From positions 1 to 22,286 of the forward strand of contig CAYXDO010000176.1 in NCBI GenBank assembly GCA_964463485.1: a stretch of 22,286 nucleotides of DNA. The letters are read 5' to 3'. The notes below the pieces were generated by a model. The model was not told the origin of the DNA and did no database searches. It worked only from the letters and a program-made list of their open reading frames with translations. This document shows positions 15,981 through 22,286 of this stretch, piece after piece. Made by a program: the position numbers and the translations under genes. Source of the DNA: CAYXDO01 sp964463485 (GTDB taxonomy: Bacteria > Myxococcota > Kuafuiibacteriia > Kuafuiibacteriales > Kuafuiibacteriaceae). Every line of letters starts with the position of its first letter. The stretch's first letter is position 1.

Positions 15981-17552
15981 ATGAAAGTCAAAGCCCAACT
16001 CAGCATGTGCTTCAACCTCGAGAAGTGCATCGGCTGCAACACCTGCACGGTCGCCTGCAAGAACGTCTGGACCAACCGGGAAGGCGCCGAGTACATGTGG
16101 TGGAACAACGTCGAGACCAAGCCGGGGATTGGCTACCCGAAGAGGTGGGAGGACCAGGACCTCTGGAGAGGCGGCTGGGTCAAGGACGGAGACAAGCTCG
16201 TCCTTCGCTTTGGGAGCCGCTTCGCGATGCTCTCCAACCTCTTCTTCAACCCCCACACGCCGGAGATGAAGGACTACTACGGTTCCGGTGACGTCTACAC
16301 CTTCTCGTACGACGACCTGCACACCACCGAGAAGCTCCAACAGCAGCCTGTGGCCAGCCCGAAGTCGATGGTGACGGACGAGAAAGACATCCCCATCGAC
16401 TGGGGGGTGAACTGGGAGGACAACGCGGGCGGCACCCACGTCACCGGCAAGCACGACACGAACTTCAAGGCGATGAGCCGCGCCGAGATGGAGGCCACGC
16501 TCAAGTTCCGAGACGTCTTCTACTTCTATCTTCCCCGGATCTGCAACCACTGCGTCAATCCCGCCTGTGTGGGGGCGTGCCCCTCGGGCGCTGCGTACAA
16601 GCGAGAAGACGACGGGATCGTGCTGATTGACCAGAACCGGTGCCGCAACTGGCGATACTGCATCTCGTCGTGCCCCTACAAGAAGCCGTACTACAACTGG
16701 CGCAGCGGCAAGATGGAGAAGTGCATCTTGTGCTATCCCCGGGTGGAGTCTGGCCTTCCTCCGGTCTGCTTTCACTCGTGCGTAGGCAAGATCCGCTCGT
16801 TCGGCGTGATCTTCTACGACATGGACGGGGTGGAGCAGGCGACGCTCGCCGAAGACAAGGATCTCGTTCAGGCCCAGCGCAACATCATCCTCGATCCGTT
16901 CGATCCCAAGGTGATCGAGGGCGCCAAAGAGAGCGGCATCAGCGACGACTGGATAGACTCGGCCCAGCGATCTCCGGTGTACCGGATCGTCAAGAAGTGG
17001 GAGCTCGCGCTGCCGCTTCACCCCGAGTTCCGGACTCTGCCGTCCCTCTTCTACATTCCGCCGCTGGCCCCGATCATGACGAGCCTCGGGAAGGACTCGC
17101 CCTCGGAGTCCGATATCTTCGACATGGACAAGCCGGCGAGCGGCGGACCGTTGCTCGACCTGGGCGAGCTCGAGAAGCAGCGACTGCCGATGACCTATCT
17201 GTCGACCATGTTCGGTGGAGGCAACGTGGAGGTCGTCAAGCGCGCGCTCCTGCGGCAGCTCGCGGTACGGCACTATCAGCGGAGCATCCGGGTGGACCAA
17301 AAGCCGAACCTGGAGGTGCTCCGCCGGGTCGGGCTCAGCGTGGAGGACGCCCAAGGCATGGTCCGAGCGCTCTCCTTGGCTTTCTACAACGAGCGCTTCG
17401 TGGTGCCCAACACCAAGCGAGAGAACGCCGAGATCAGCCCCTACACGGAGCGTGGCTTCGCGGGGTTCGACCAGATGACGCCGTGGTCTCCGATGGAACG
17501 TCGACGGAGCTACCACCAATCGCACCACACGGACGGCAAGAAGTATGAGTGA
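15981..17552 (+). CDS. narH: Respiratory nitrate reductase beta subunit NarH
   Basis: 523 residues, the usual length. Four-cluster ferredoxin-like subunit carrying electrons from the NarI hemes to NarG. Cysteine sets: C16-x2-C19-x2-C22-x3-C26; C188-x2-C191-x4-C196-x3-C200; C221-x2-W224-x2-C227-x3-C231; and C248-x2-C251-x11-C263-x3-C267. The tryptophan at 224 in CRNWRYC replaces a cysteine exactly as in E. coli NarH, where that site holds the [3Fe-4S] cluster. Starts 4 bases after the narG stop with a GAGGT site in the narG tail, and overlaps narJ by 8 bases. It has no signal peptide, consistent with a cytoplasmic NarGH. Confidence 0.98.
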   Translation: MKVKAQLSMCFNLEKCIGCNTCTVACKNVWTNREGAEYMWWNNVETKPGIGYPKRWEDQDLWRGGWVKDGDKLVLRFGSRFAMLSNLFFNPHTPEMKDYYGSGDVYTFSYDDLHTTEKLQQQPVASPKSMVTDEKDIPIDWGVNWEDNAGGTHVTGKHDTNFKAMSRAEMEATLKFRDVFYFYLPRICNHCVNPACVGACPSGAAYKREDDGIVLIDQNRCRNWRYCISSCPYKKPYYNWRSGKMEKCILCYPRVESGLPPVCFHSCVGKIRSFGVIFYDMDGVEQATLAEDKDLVQAQRNIILDPFDPKVIEGAKESGISDDWIDSAQRSPVYRIVKKWELALPLHPEFRTLPSLFYIPPLAPIMTSLGKDSPSESDIFDMDKPASGGPLLDLGELEKQRLPMTYLSTMFGGGNVEVVKRALLRQLAVRHYQRSIRVDQKPNLEVLRRVGLSVEDAQGMVRALSLAFYNERFVVPNTKRENAEISPYTERGFAGFDQMTPWSPMERRRSYHQSHHTDGKKYE

Positions 17553-18162
17553 GCTCGTAGAGACACTCGAGACGGACGTCTTGGCCGCCGCCTACGCGGC
17601 GATCGGCGAGCTTTGGTGCAACTCGTTGGAGGTGGACCAGGAGGAGTCGCGAGCGGAGGCGCAGGCCTTGCTCGTGCCTCTCGCCCTCGTGAACGAAGAG
17701 GGCGCGCTGGCGCTGTCGAGGTTCCTCGAGCAGGCGCCGCTCTCGGAAGAGGACTACATCGACCTGTTCGAGCTGGAGCCGAAGTGTCCGCTCTACTTTG
17801 GCAGCCATGTGTTCGAAGAGCCGAAGACCTGCGCGAGCGCCAGTGTCTCGGAGCGCAATGACTACATGATCGAGCTCCTCGGAGTCTATCGCCACTTCGG
17901 CCGAGCGCCCAACGGCAGGGAGCTCCCGGATTACGTGCCGATGCTGATCGATTTCCTGTCGATGACGGTCGACTCCCGGGAGGATCCGGTCCGCGTGAAG
18001 CTCCTCAGAGACTATGTCTTGCCTTTCATTCCCCCCATGAGGAAGAGGCTCACGAGCCTCGAGGTACCCTATCTCCACCTCTTGGATGCCCTGGAAAAGA
18101 TCATCCATCACGACCTGAAGCACACAGAGAGCGCCAAATGGACACCAACCTCTACTTCGTAG
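17545..18162 (+). CDS. narJ: NarJ chaperone for nitrate reductase assembly
   Basis: 205 residues. NarJ/TorD-family all-helical cytoplasmic chaperone that holds NarG during cofactor insertion and membrane docking; it is not part of the final enzyme. Seen: family-type motifs DLFELEPKCPLYFGSHVFEEP, RNDYMIELLGVYRHFG and DYVPMLIDFLS, and helical predictions throughout. It overlaps narH by 8 bases and narI by 25 bases, so its translation is coupled to both. The overlap with narI is longer than usual, and its C terminus (KWTPTSTS) is encoded within narI. Confidence 0.95.
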   Translation: MSELVETLETDVLAAAYAAIGELWCNSLEVDQEESRAEAQALLVPLALVNEEGALALSRFLEQAPLSEEDYIDLFELEPKCPLYFGSHVFEEPKTCASASVSERNDYMIELLGVYRHFGRAPNGRELPDYVPMLIDFLSMTVDSREDPVRVKLLRDYVLPFIPPMRKRLTSLEVPYLHLLDALEKIIHHDLKHTESAKWTPTSTS

Positions 18163-18836
18163 CCCTCCCTTACATCACGCTGTTGCTCTTCATAGGCGGG
18201 ATCACGTACCGCGCGTTCAGCGGTATCATGAGCGGGTACCGCGGAAAATGGGACTGGAGCGCTCGCGGCGACTATTACTGGACCACTCGGTCCACCGGCT
18301 TTTTCGGCCGCGCGTCGATTGGCCCGGCCGCGCTCTGCCTTCACTGGGGCGTCCTCACCCTATTCCTCGCTCACATCATCGGTTTGGTCGGAGGGGCCTA
18401 CGCGCTCAGCACTTGGGTCAACATCTTCCGTTGGAGCGGCCTCGCCGCCGGGATCATGCTCCTTTACGGGTTGATCTGGGCGCTGGTCCGCCGCCTGAGC
18501 ATCCCTCAGGTCAAGGCGATGAGCCGCCGCGAGGACTATCTCGTCCTGCTCTTCCTCATCACCATCGCGAGCCTGGGGCTGTACCAATCGGGGGTCGAGC
18601 TCGTGTTTGGGATCTCGTATTCGGCGGGGCCGTGGCTCGGCAGCGTCTTCAGGCTGCGGCCCGACCCCACGCTGATGGCGGGTGTTCCGCTCATCAACAA
18701 GCTCCACATGATCACGGCGATGTTGTTCCTGGCCTACTTCCCTTTCACGAAGCTGGTCCACGCCTTGAGCTATCCGTTCGGCTACCTCGGGCGCGCCTTC
18801 ATCTCGGTCCGGAGCTATCAAGGGCTGAAGAAGTAA
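18138..18836 (+). CDS. narI: Respiratory nitrate reductase gamma subunit NarI
   Basis: 232 residues, the usual length. Di-heme b membrane subunit that oxidises quinol and hands electrons to NarH. Five hydrophobic segments (about 5-24, 62-90, 98-117, 132-158, 186-210). Heme ligands match E. coli spacing exactly: His69 and His79 (10 apart, LHWGVLTLFLAHIIG) and His190 and His208 (18 apart, KLHMITAM...KLVHALS). The starting MDTNLYFVALPYI is a membrane-inserted N terminus as in the family. The gene starts within narJ and is followed 7 bases later by narK1. Confidence 0.97.
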   Translation: MDTNLYFVALPYITLLLFIGGITYRAFSGIMSGYRGKWDWSARGDYYWTTRSTGFFGRASIGPAALCLHWGVLTLFLAHIIGLVGGAYALSTWVNIFRWSGLAAGIMLLYGLIWALVRRLSIPQVKAMSRREDYLVLLFLITIASLGLYQSGVELVFGISYSAGPWLGSVFRLRPDPTLMAGVPLINKLHMITAMLFLAYFPFTKLVHALSYPFGYLGRAFISVRSYQGLKK

Positions 18837-18843
18837 GTCGCCG

Positions 18844-20502
18844 ATGTCGGAGAACAGGCGGGCTCTCGTCGTCCTCGCGGCTACGACCTTCGCGTTCACC
18901 GCCTGTTTCGCCGTCTGGACTTTGAACGGCGTGCTCATCACCTTCCTGGTGGATCAGAGCCTGTTCAGCTTCAGCAAGTCTCAGATGGGTTGGCTGATCG
19001 GGATCCCGGTCTTGTCCGGGTCGTTGCTTCGGCTGCCCGCTGGGATGCTCGCCGACGAATTCGGAGGGCGCCCTGTCCTGGCCGGCACCATGGTCCTGTC
19101 GGGGGCGGCGGCGGTGCTGAGCAGCCAGGCCAGCGGGTTCTGGTCGTTCCTGATCGGAGGAATCGGCTTTGGGATCGCCGGCGCCTCGTTTTCGGTCGGG
19201 ATCGCCTATGTCGCGCTGTGGTTTCCGCCTCACCGCCAGGGGACCGCCCTCGGCGTCTTCGGGGCCGGCAACGCGGGAGGAGCGCTGACCGCGGTGTTGG
19301 CTCCGTGGCTGCTCGGGTGGCTGACGAGTGACGGCCAAAACCTGGAGGCGTGGAGGCGGCTCCCGCAGCTCTATGGTGTCATGTTGCTCGTCTGTGCGGC
19401 GTTGTTTTGGGCCTTCAGCACCGACCGCAAGGTGAAGGAAGACGTGGTTCGGTCCATGGCCGAGCGCCTCGAGCCGCTCCGGTTCGTCCGCGTGTGGCGA
19501 TTTGGGCTGTACTACTTCCTCGTCTTCGGGGGGTTCTTGGCCCTCGCTCAGTGGCTGATTCCGTACTACGTCTCGGTCTACGGGATGACCGTCGTCCTCG
19601 GAGGCCTGCTGTCCTCGATCTTCACGCTGCCTTCGGGGGTGATCCGGGCGCTCGGAGGATGGCTGTCGGACCGGTTTGGGGCGCGGTCGGTCATGTACTG
19701 GGTGCTCGGAGGCACGCTCCTGTGCTGCGTGCTGCTCTCCGTCCCGCGGATGGACATCAGGTCTCCCGGGGAGGGGGTCCTGGCGGGTAGCGCTGGTCGA
19801 GTCTCCCGGGTGAGCGAGGACGCCATCGGGGTCGGAGTGAGGACCTATCCCATCACGCCGATGGTGTCGGAGGGTCCCCGACGCGAAGGGACGTTGGTCT
19901 GGCCCACGGCGGTCTTCGGGCAGGAGCCCGTGGTGAAGGAAGGGGACCTGGTCGCCAAGAGGCAGCTCTTGGCCCGAGGGGTGACCCACATCTACTTCCA
20001 GGCAAACGTATGGGTGTTCACGGGGCTGGTGTTCGTGGTCGGGATCCTGATGGGGATCGGGAAGGCGGCCGTGTACAAGTACATTCCGGAGTACTTTCCG
20101 AAGGATATCGGGACCGTCGGAGGAATCGTCGGGGTGATCGGGGGCCTGGGCGGGTTCGTGGGTCCGATCGTCTTCGGGACGCTGCTCGACCTGACCGGGC
20201 TGTGGACGATGACGTGGATTTTCTTGGGTATTTTGAGCGCGCTGTCCCTCGCGTGGATGCACGCGGTCGTGCGGCGCATCAGCTCCGCGCGGGCTCCCGA
20301 AGTCGCTCAGCAGTTCGAAGAAGGCGGGATCTCGGTCCCGTTGCGGGTTCACTGCCCGGTGCAAGGACTGGCGGCTCGGGTGCGTGTCCTGGCGACCGCG
20401 TCCAGGGTCCAGACGTGCTCTCTCTTGCAGGGCGGAGCCGTCTGCGAGTGCGCTTGTCTCGAGCCCCCGCCGGGGACACCAGCCTTGCCGGAGGGAAAAT
20501 GA
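18844..20502 (+). CDS. narK1: NarK1-type nitrate transporter with extra loop domain and cysteine tail
   Basis: 552 residues, about 100-120 longer than a plain NarK. Major-facilitator fold with 12 hydrophobic segments, substrate-site arginines 63 (SLLRLPAG) and 268 (GVIRALGG), and the glycine-rich NarK signatures GNAGGALTAVLAPW (about 142-155) and GTVGGIVGVIGGLGGFVGP (423-441). Proton-linked nitrate uptake is inferred from family. Two additions: a soluble insert (about 302-384) between two membrane helices that looks like a small barrel-sandwich (...VVKEGDLVAKRQLLARG...), and a cytoplasmic tail (about 480-552) with Cys504, 525, 534, 536 and 538. These may bind a metal or regulate the carrier. 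The start has only a weak ribosome-binding site; ATGA overlap with the next gene. Confidence 0.93.
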   Translation: MSENRRALVVLAATTFAFTACFAVWTLNGVLITFLVDQSLFSFSKSQMGWLIGIPVLSGSLLRLPAGMLADEFGGRPVLAGTMVLSGAAAVLSSQASGFWSFLIGGIGFGIAGASFSVGIAYVALWFPPHRQGTALGVFGAGNAGGALTAVLAPWLLGWLTSDGQNLEAWRRLPQLYGVMLLVCAALFWAFSTDRKVKEDVVRSMAERLEPLRFVRVWRFGLYYFLVFGGFLALAQWLIPYYVSVYGMTVVLGGLLSSIFTLPSGVIRALGGWLSDRFGARSVMYWVLGGTLLCCVLLSVPRMDIRSPGEGVLAGSAGRVSRVSEDAIGVGVRTYPITPMVSEGPRREGTLVWPTAVFGQEPVVKEGDLVAKRQLLARGVTHIYFQANVWVFTGLVFVVGILMGIGKAAVYKYIPEYFPKDIGTVGGIVGVIGGLGGFVGPIVFGTLLDLTGLWTMTWIFLGILSALSLAWMHAVVRRISSARAPEVAQQFEEGGISVPLRVHCPVQGLAARVRVLATASRVQTCSLLQGGAVCECACLEPPPGTPALPEGK

Positions 20503-21824
20503 ACAAGATCGACCGATGGGAACCCGAGGACGAGACCTTCTGGCGGCAGATCGGCAGTCCGATCGCTTGGCGGACGCTCGTGATCACGACCTTCGCGCTC
20601 ACGCTCTCCTTCGCTACCTGGTTCGTCATGAGCGCCTTGGTGGTACGGCTGCCGCAGATCGGGTTCGGATACACGACCATGCAGCTGTTCTGGCTGGCCG
20701 CGATGCCAGGGCTGGCCGGCGGCACGCTGCGCATCATCCACACGTTCTTGGTGCCGATCTTCGGGACTCGGCACGTGATCACCTGGTCTGCCTTCCTGAA
20801 GGTGCTGCCGTGTGTCGCCATCGGGGTGGCGGTGACTCGGCCAGAGACTCCGTTTTGGGTGTTCTTGACCCTTGCCTTCCTCGCCGGGATGGGCGGCGGG
20901 GACTTCTCGTCGCACATGCCGTCGACCAGCCTCTTCTTTCCCAAGCGCCTCCAGGGTACCGCGCTCGGGATCCAGGCTGGCGTGGGCAACTTTGGGGTCA
21001 GTCTGACGCAGCTCGTCACGCCCTGGATCATCACGACGCCGCTCTTTGCATTCCTTGGCTCGCAGCTCCTCCGGCGGTCAGACGGAGTGACCGACGTGTG
21101 GGTTCAAAACGCCGCGCTCTGGTATGTACCCCTGTTGATCGCCGTCGGCGTGGCGAGCTGGCTCATGTTGCGCAGCGTACCCGTCCGAGCCTCGTTTCGC
21201 GAGCAGCTCGATATTTTCCGGGACCGGCACACCTGGTTTTGTACGATTACGTATATGATGACGTTCGGCTCTTTCTCGGGGTTTGCGGCGTCGTTCCCGC
21301 TGCTCATCCGGGACGTTTATGGCGGATTCTCGGGAGCACCGGACCCCCTCAAATACGCCTTTCTCGGACCGTTGATCGGGTCGGGACTGCGGGTCTTGGG
21401 CGGGTTCGTGGCGGACAAGACAGGCGGGGGAATTCTCACTCAGCTCTCTGGAGTCGGGATCATCGGGTGCTGCTTGCTGCTGGTCACTGGGGGGTACCTC
21501 ACACCGGCGTCGCTGGGTGAGTTCGGAGGGTTCGTCGGGCTGATGCTTGGGATCTTCTTCTTCTCAGGGCTTGGGAACGCGTCCACCTTTCGGCAGTTTC
21601 CGATCATCTTTCGGAAGTCACCCCGGCAAGGCGCGCAGGTCCTCGGTTGGACGGGGGCGGTCGCTGCCTACGGTCCATTCGTATTCTCGGCGCTGCTGGG
21701 TGCGAGCATCACCAAGCTTGGGTCGGCCAAGCCATTCTTTCTCGGAGTCGCCGTATTTTCGACGCTGGCGGTCGCGATCAACTGGTGGTTCTACGTGAGG
21801 AGAGGATGCGATCGCCCGTCGTGA
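20499..21824 (+). CDS. narK2: NarK2-type nitrate/nitrite transporter
   Basis: 441 residues from ATG 20499, chosen for GGAGG 4 bases upstream and the ATGA overlap with narK1; the frame is open further upstream, but that part overlaps narK1. Major-facilitator fold with 12 hydrophobic segments. Arginines 78 (GGTLRIIH) and 298 (GSGLRVLGG) match the E. coli NarK residues Arg89 and Arg305 that grip nitrate. The NarK signatures read LFFPKRLQGTALGIQAGVGNFGVS (145-168) and FRQFPIIFRKSPRQGAQVLGWTGAVAAYGP. The family catalyses nitrate/nitrite antiport. With narK1 it makes a K1-K2 pair, often a proton symporter plus an antiporter; which does which is inferred. Last gene of the operon; its C terminus is positively charged. 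Confidence 0.95.
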   Translation: MNKIDRWEPEDETFWRQIGSPIAWRTLVITTFALTLSFATWFVMSALVVRLPQIGFGYTTMQLFWLAAMPGLAGGTLRIIHTFLVPIFGTRHVITWSAFLKVLPCVAIGVAVTRPETPFWVFLTLAFLAGMGGGDFSSHMPSTSLFFPKRLQGTALGIQAGVGNFGVSLTQLVTPWIITTPLFAFLGSQLLRRSDGVTDVWVQNAALWYVPLLIAVGVASWLMLRSVPVRASFREQLDIFRDRHTWFCTITYMMTFGSFSGFAASFPLLIRDVYGGFSGAPDPLKYAFLGPLIGSGLRVLGGFVADKTGGGILTQLSGVGIIGCCLLLVTGGYLTPASLGEFGGFVGLMLGIFFFSGLGNASTFRQFPIIFRKSPRQGAQVLGWTGAVAAYGPFVFSALLGASITKLGSAKPFFLGVAVFSTLAVAINWWFYVRRGCDRPS

Positions 21825-21864
21825 GCGGGCACGACCTGCGGCGATTCAGTTGAACTCCGCACGA

Positions 21865-21962
21865 GCTACGGAGAGCACAGAGAAGCACGGAGGGCGCGAA
21901 GGACTTTTCTCCAAAAATCCTCTGTGTTCTCTGCGTTTCTGCTGTGTGTCCTCTGTGGTTTG
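21865..21962. repeat. Dispersed hairpin repeat of ACAGAG type
   Basis: Left arm GAGCACAGAGAAGCACGGAGG (about 21872-21892) pairs imperfectly with the right arm around TCCTCTGTGTTCTCTGCG (about 21925-21942), with the sequence CTTTTCTCCAAAA in the loop, and a second CTCTGTGG block follows (about 21951). It matches, from memory, a repeat found in many bacterial genomes that translates as HRGHREHRE-like peptides. It lies just after narK2, between convergent genes, and could end transcription as an RNA hairpin. Confidence 0.6.
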
Positions 21963-22012
21963 CCCGAGCTGTCGCGCAACTTGGTCCCCAGCGACGGACC
22001 GCCAAACTCCCC

Positions 22013-22286
22013 TCACCAGCGGCGCTCGTCCCGCAGCTTGACGAGGACCTCCCGCAGTTCGTCAGCCTGCCTTCCAGCGTGGTTCGGCGAGTCTGATCGA
22101 GCTCGACGCCGAGCACCACGCAGACCGACTCCACGGCGAGTCGCAAGCCCTTTTCGATGCCTAGCTTCTCGCCTTTTTCGATGCCGAGCTTCTCGCCCTT
22201 TTCGATGCCGAGCTTCTCGCCCTTTTCGATGCCGAGCTTTTCGCCTTTTTCGATGCCGAGCTTTTCGCCTTTTTCGATGCCGAGCT
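22013..22286 (-). pseudogene. 3' end of a probable Rpn/PD-(D/E)XK-type gene, frameshifted
   Basis: Partial gene running off the right edge. In the minus frame read from 22284 it repeats LGIEKGEK five to six times, then LRLAVESVCVVLGVELDQ and RRTTLEG. The continuation ADELREVLVKLRDERRW and stop TGA (22013-22015) needs a shift of one base near 22065-22072. The unshifted frame instead reads through the ACAGAG repeat and ends far away with no family-like sequence. A Lys/Glu repeat followed by a VC-VLGIEL-like helix and RRW end resembles the tails of Rpn-family (PD-(D/E)XK nuclease / transposase-like) proteins that I recall from Polyangia. A one-base deletion, or a sequencing error, would explain the break. 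The N-terminal catalytic part is outside the window. Confidence 0.5.
22155..22286 (-). repeat. 24-base tandem repeat coding LGIEKGEK
   Basis: Six CGATGC marks at 22155, 22179, 22203, 22227, 22251 and 22275 define 5.5 near-identical 24-base units reaching the window end. Since 24 is a multiple of three, copy-number changes keep the coding frame. The encoded (LGIEKGEK)n would form a charged helix. Confidence 0.85.

Noticed and set aside
20010..20498. Upstream extension of the narK2 frame
   Set aside because: It overlaps narK1 in another frame and is Arg/Gly/Asp-rich; ATG 20499 with GGAGG and membrane helices after it is the clear start.
22155..22286. CRISPR or noncoding satellite
   Set aside because: The 24-base units have no spacers and keep an open coding frame, so a protein repeat is the better reading.

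Overview
The window is GC-rich chromosomal DNA that looks like a member of the Myxococcota (Polyangia or Sandaracinus-like). This is inferred from a eukaryotic-type Ser/Thr kinase with a PEGA tail, lipoproteins with Cys/Trp repeat units and a formylglycine-generating-enzyme (FGE) fold, a beta-propeller-like lipoprotein, a large hybrid histidine kinase, and abundant hexanucleotide and palindromic intergenic repeats. No rRNA or tRNA was seen, so the taxonomy is inference.

Layout. Bases 1-292 hold no convincing gene. Bases 293-4313 (minus strand) are a tightly packed three-gene unit: transmembrane Ser/Thr kinase, then TPR-like exported protein, then FGE-like lipoprotein; stop and start codons nearly touch. 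A 425-base divergent spacer separates it from a plus-strand 936-residue hybrid sensor kinase (4739-7549). A degenerate repeat cluster (7579-7830) follows. Next is a minus-strand secreted, probably lipidated, beta-propeller-like protein (7962-9401). The spacer beyond it carries a 294-base near-palindromic element with 19-base terminal inverted repeats (9442-9735).

From 10241 to 21824 the plus strand carries a complete nitrate-respiration module. It consists of a GAF-SARP (winged helix plus BTAD) regulator, then a membrane-anchored c-type cytochrome, narG, narH, narJ, narI and two NarK-type transporters. Genes from the cytochrome onward overlap or abut (4-base ATGA overlaps, 8- and 25-base overlaps, gaps of 4 and 7 bases), so they are almost certainly one operon. 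Its 172-base leader contains four head-to-tail 10-base repeats and a GTAAGTG pair 11 bases apart, the type of direct-repeat operator SARP regulators bind. In the proposed scheme the regulator senses a signal through GAF and switches on the operon. NarK1/NarK2 exchange nitrate and nitrite, NarGHI reduces nitrate at the cytoplasmic face using quinol, NarJ matures NarG, and the cytochrome helps assemble NarI or diverts electrons.

The right edge (21865-22286) holds a dispersed hairpin repeat and the minus-strand 3' end of a probable Rpn/PD-(D/E)XK-type gene, with a 24-base in-frame tandem repeat and a one-base frameshift near its C terminus.

Most notable: the direct repeats next to a SARP-type nar regulator, the NarK1 extra domain plus cysteine tail, the fold-back element, and the FGE-like lipoprotein that lacks the catalytic cysteine.
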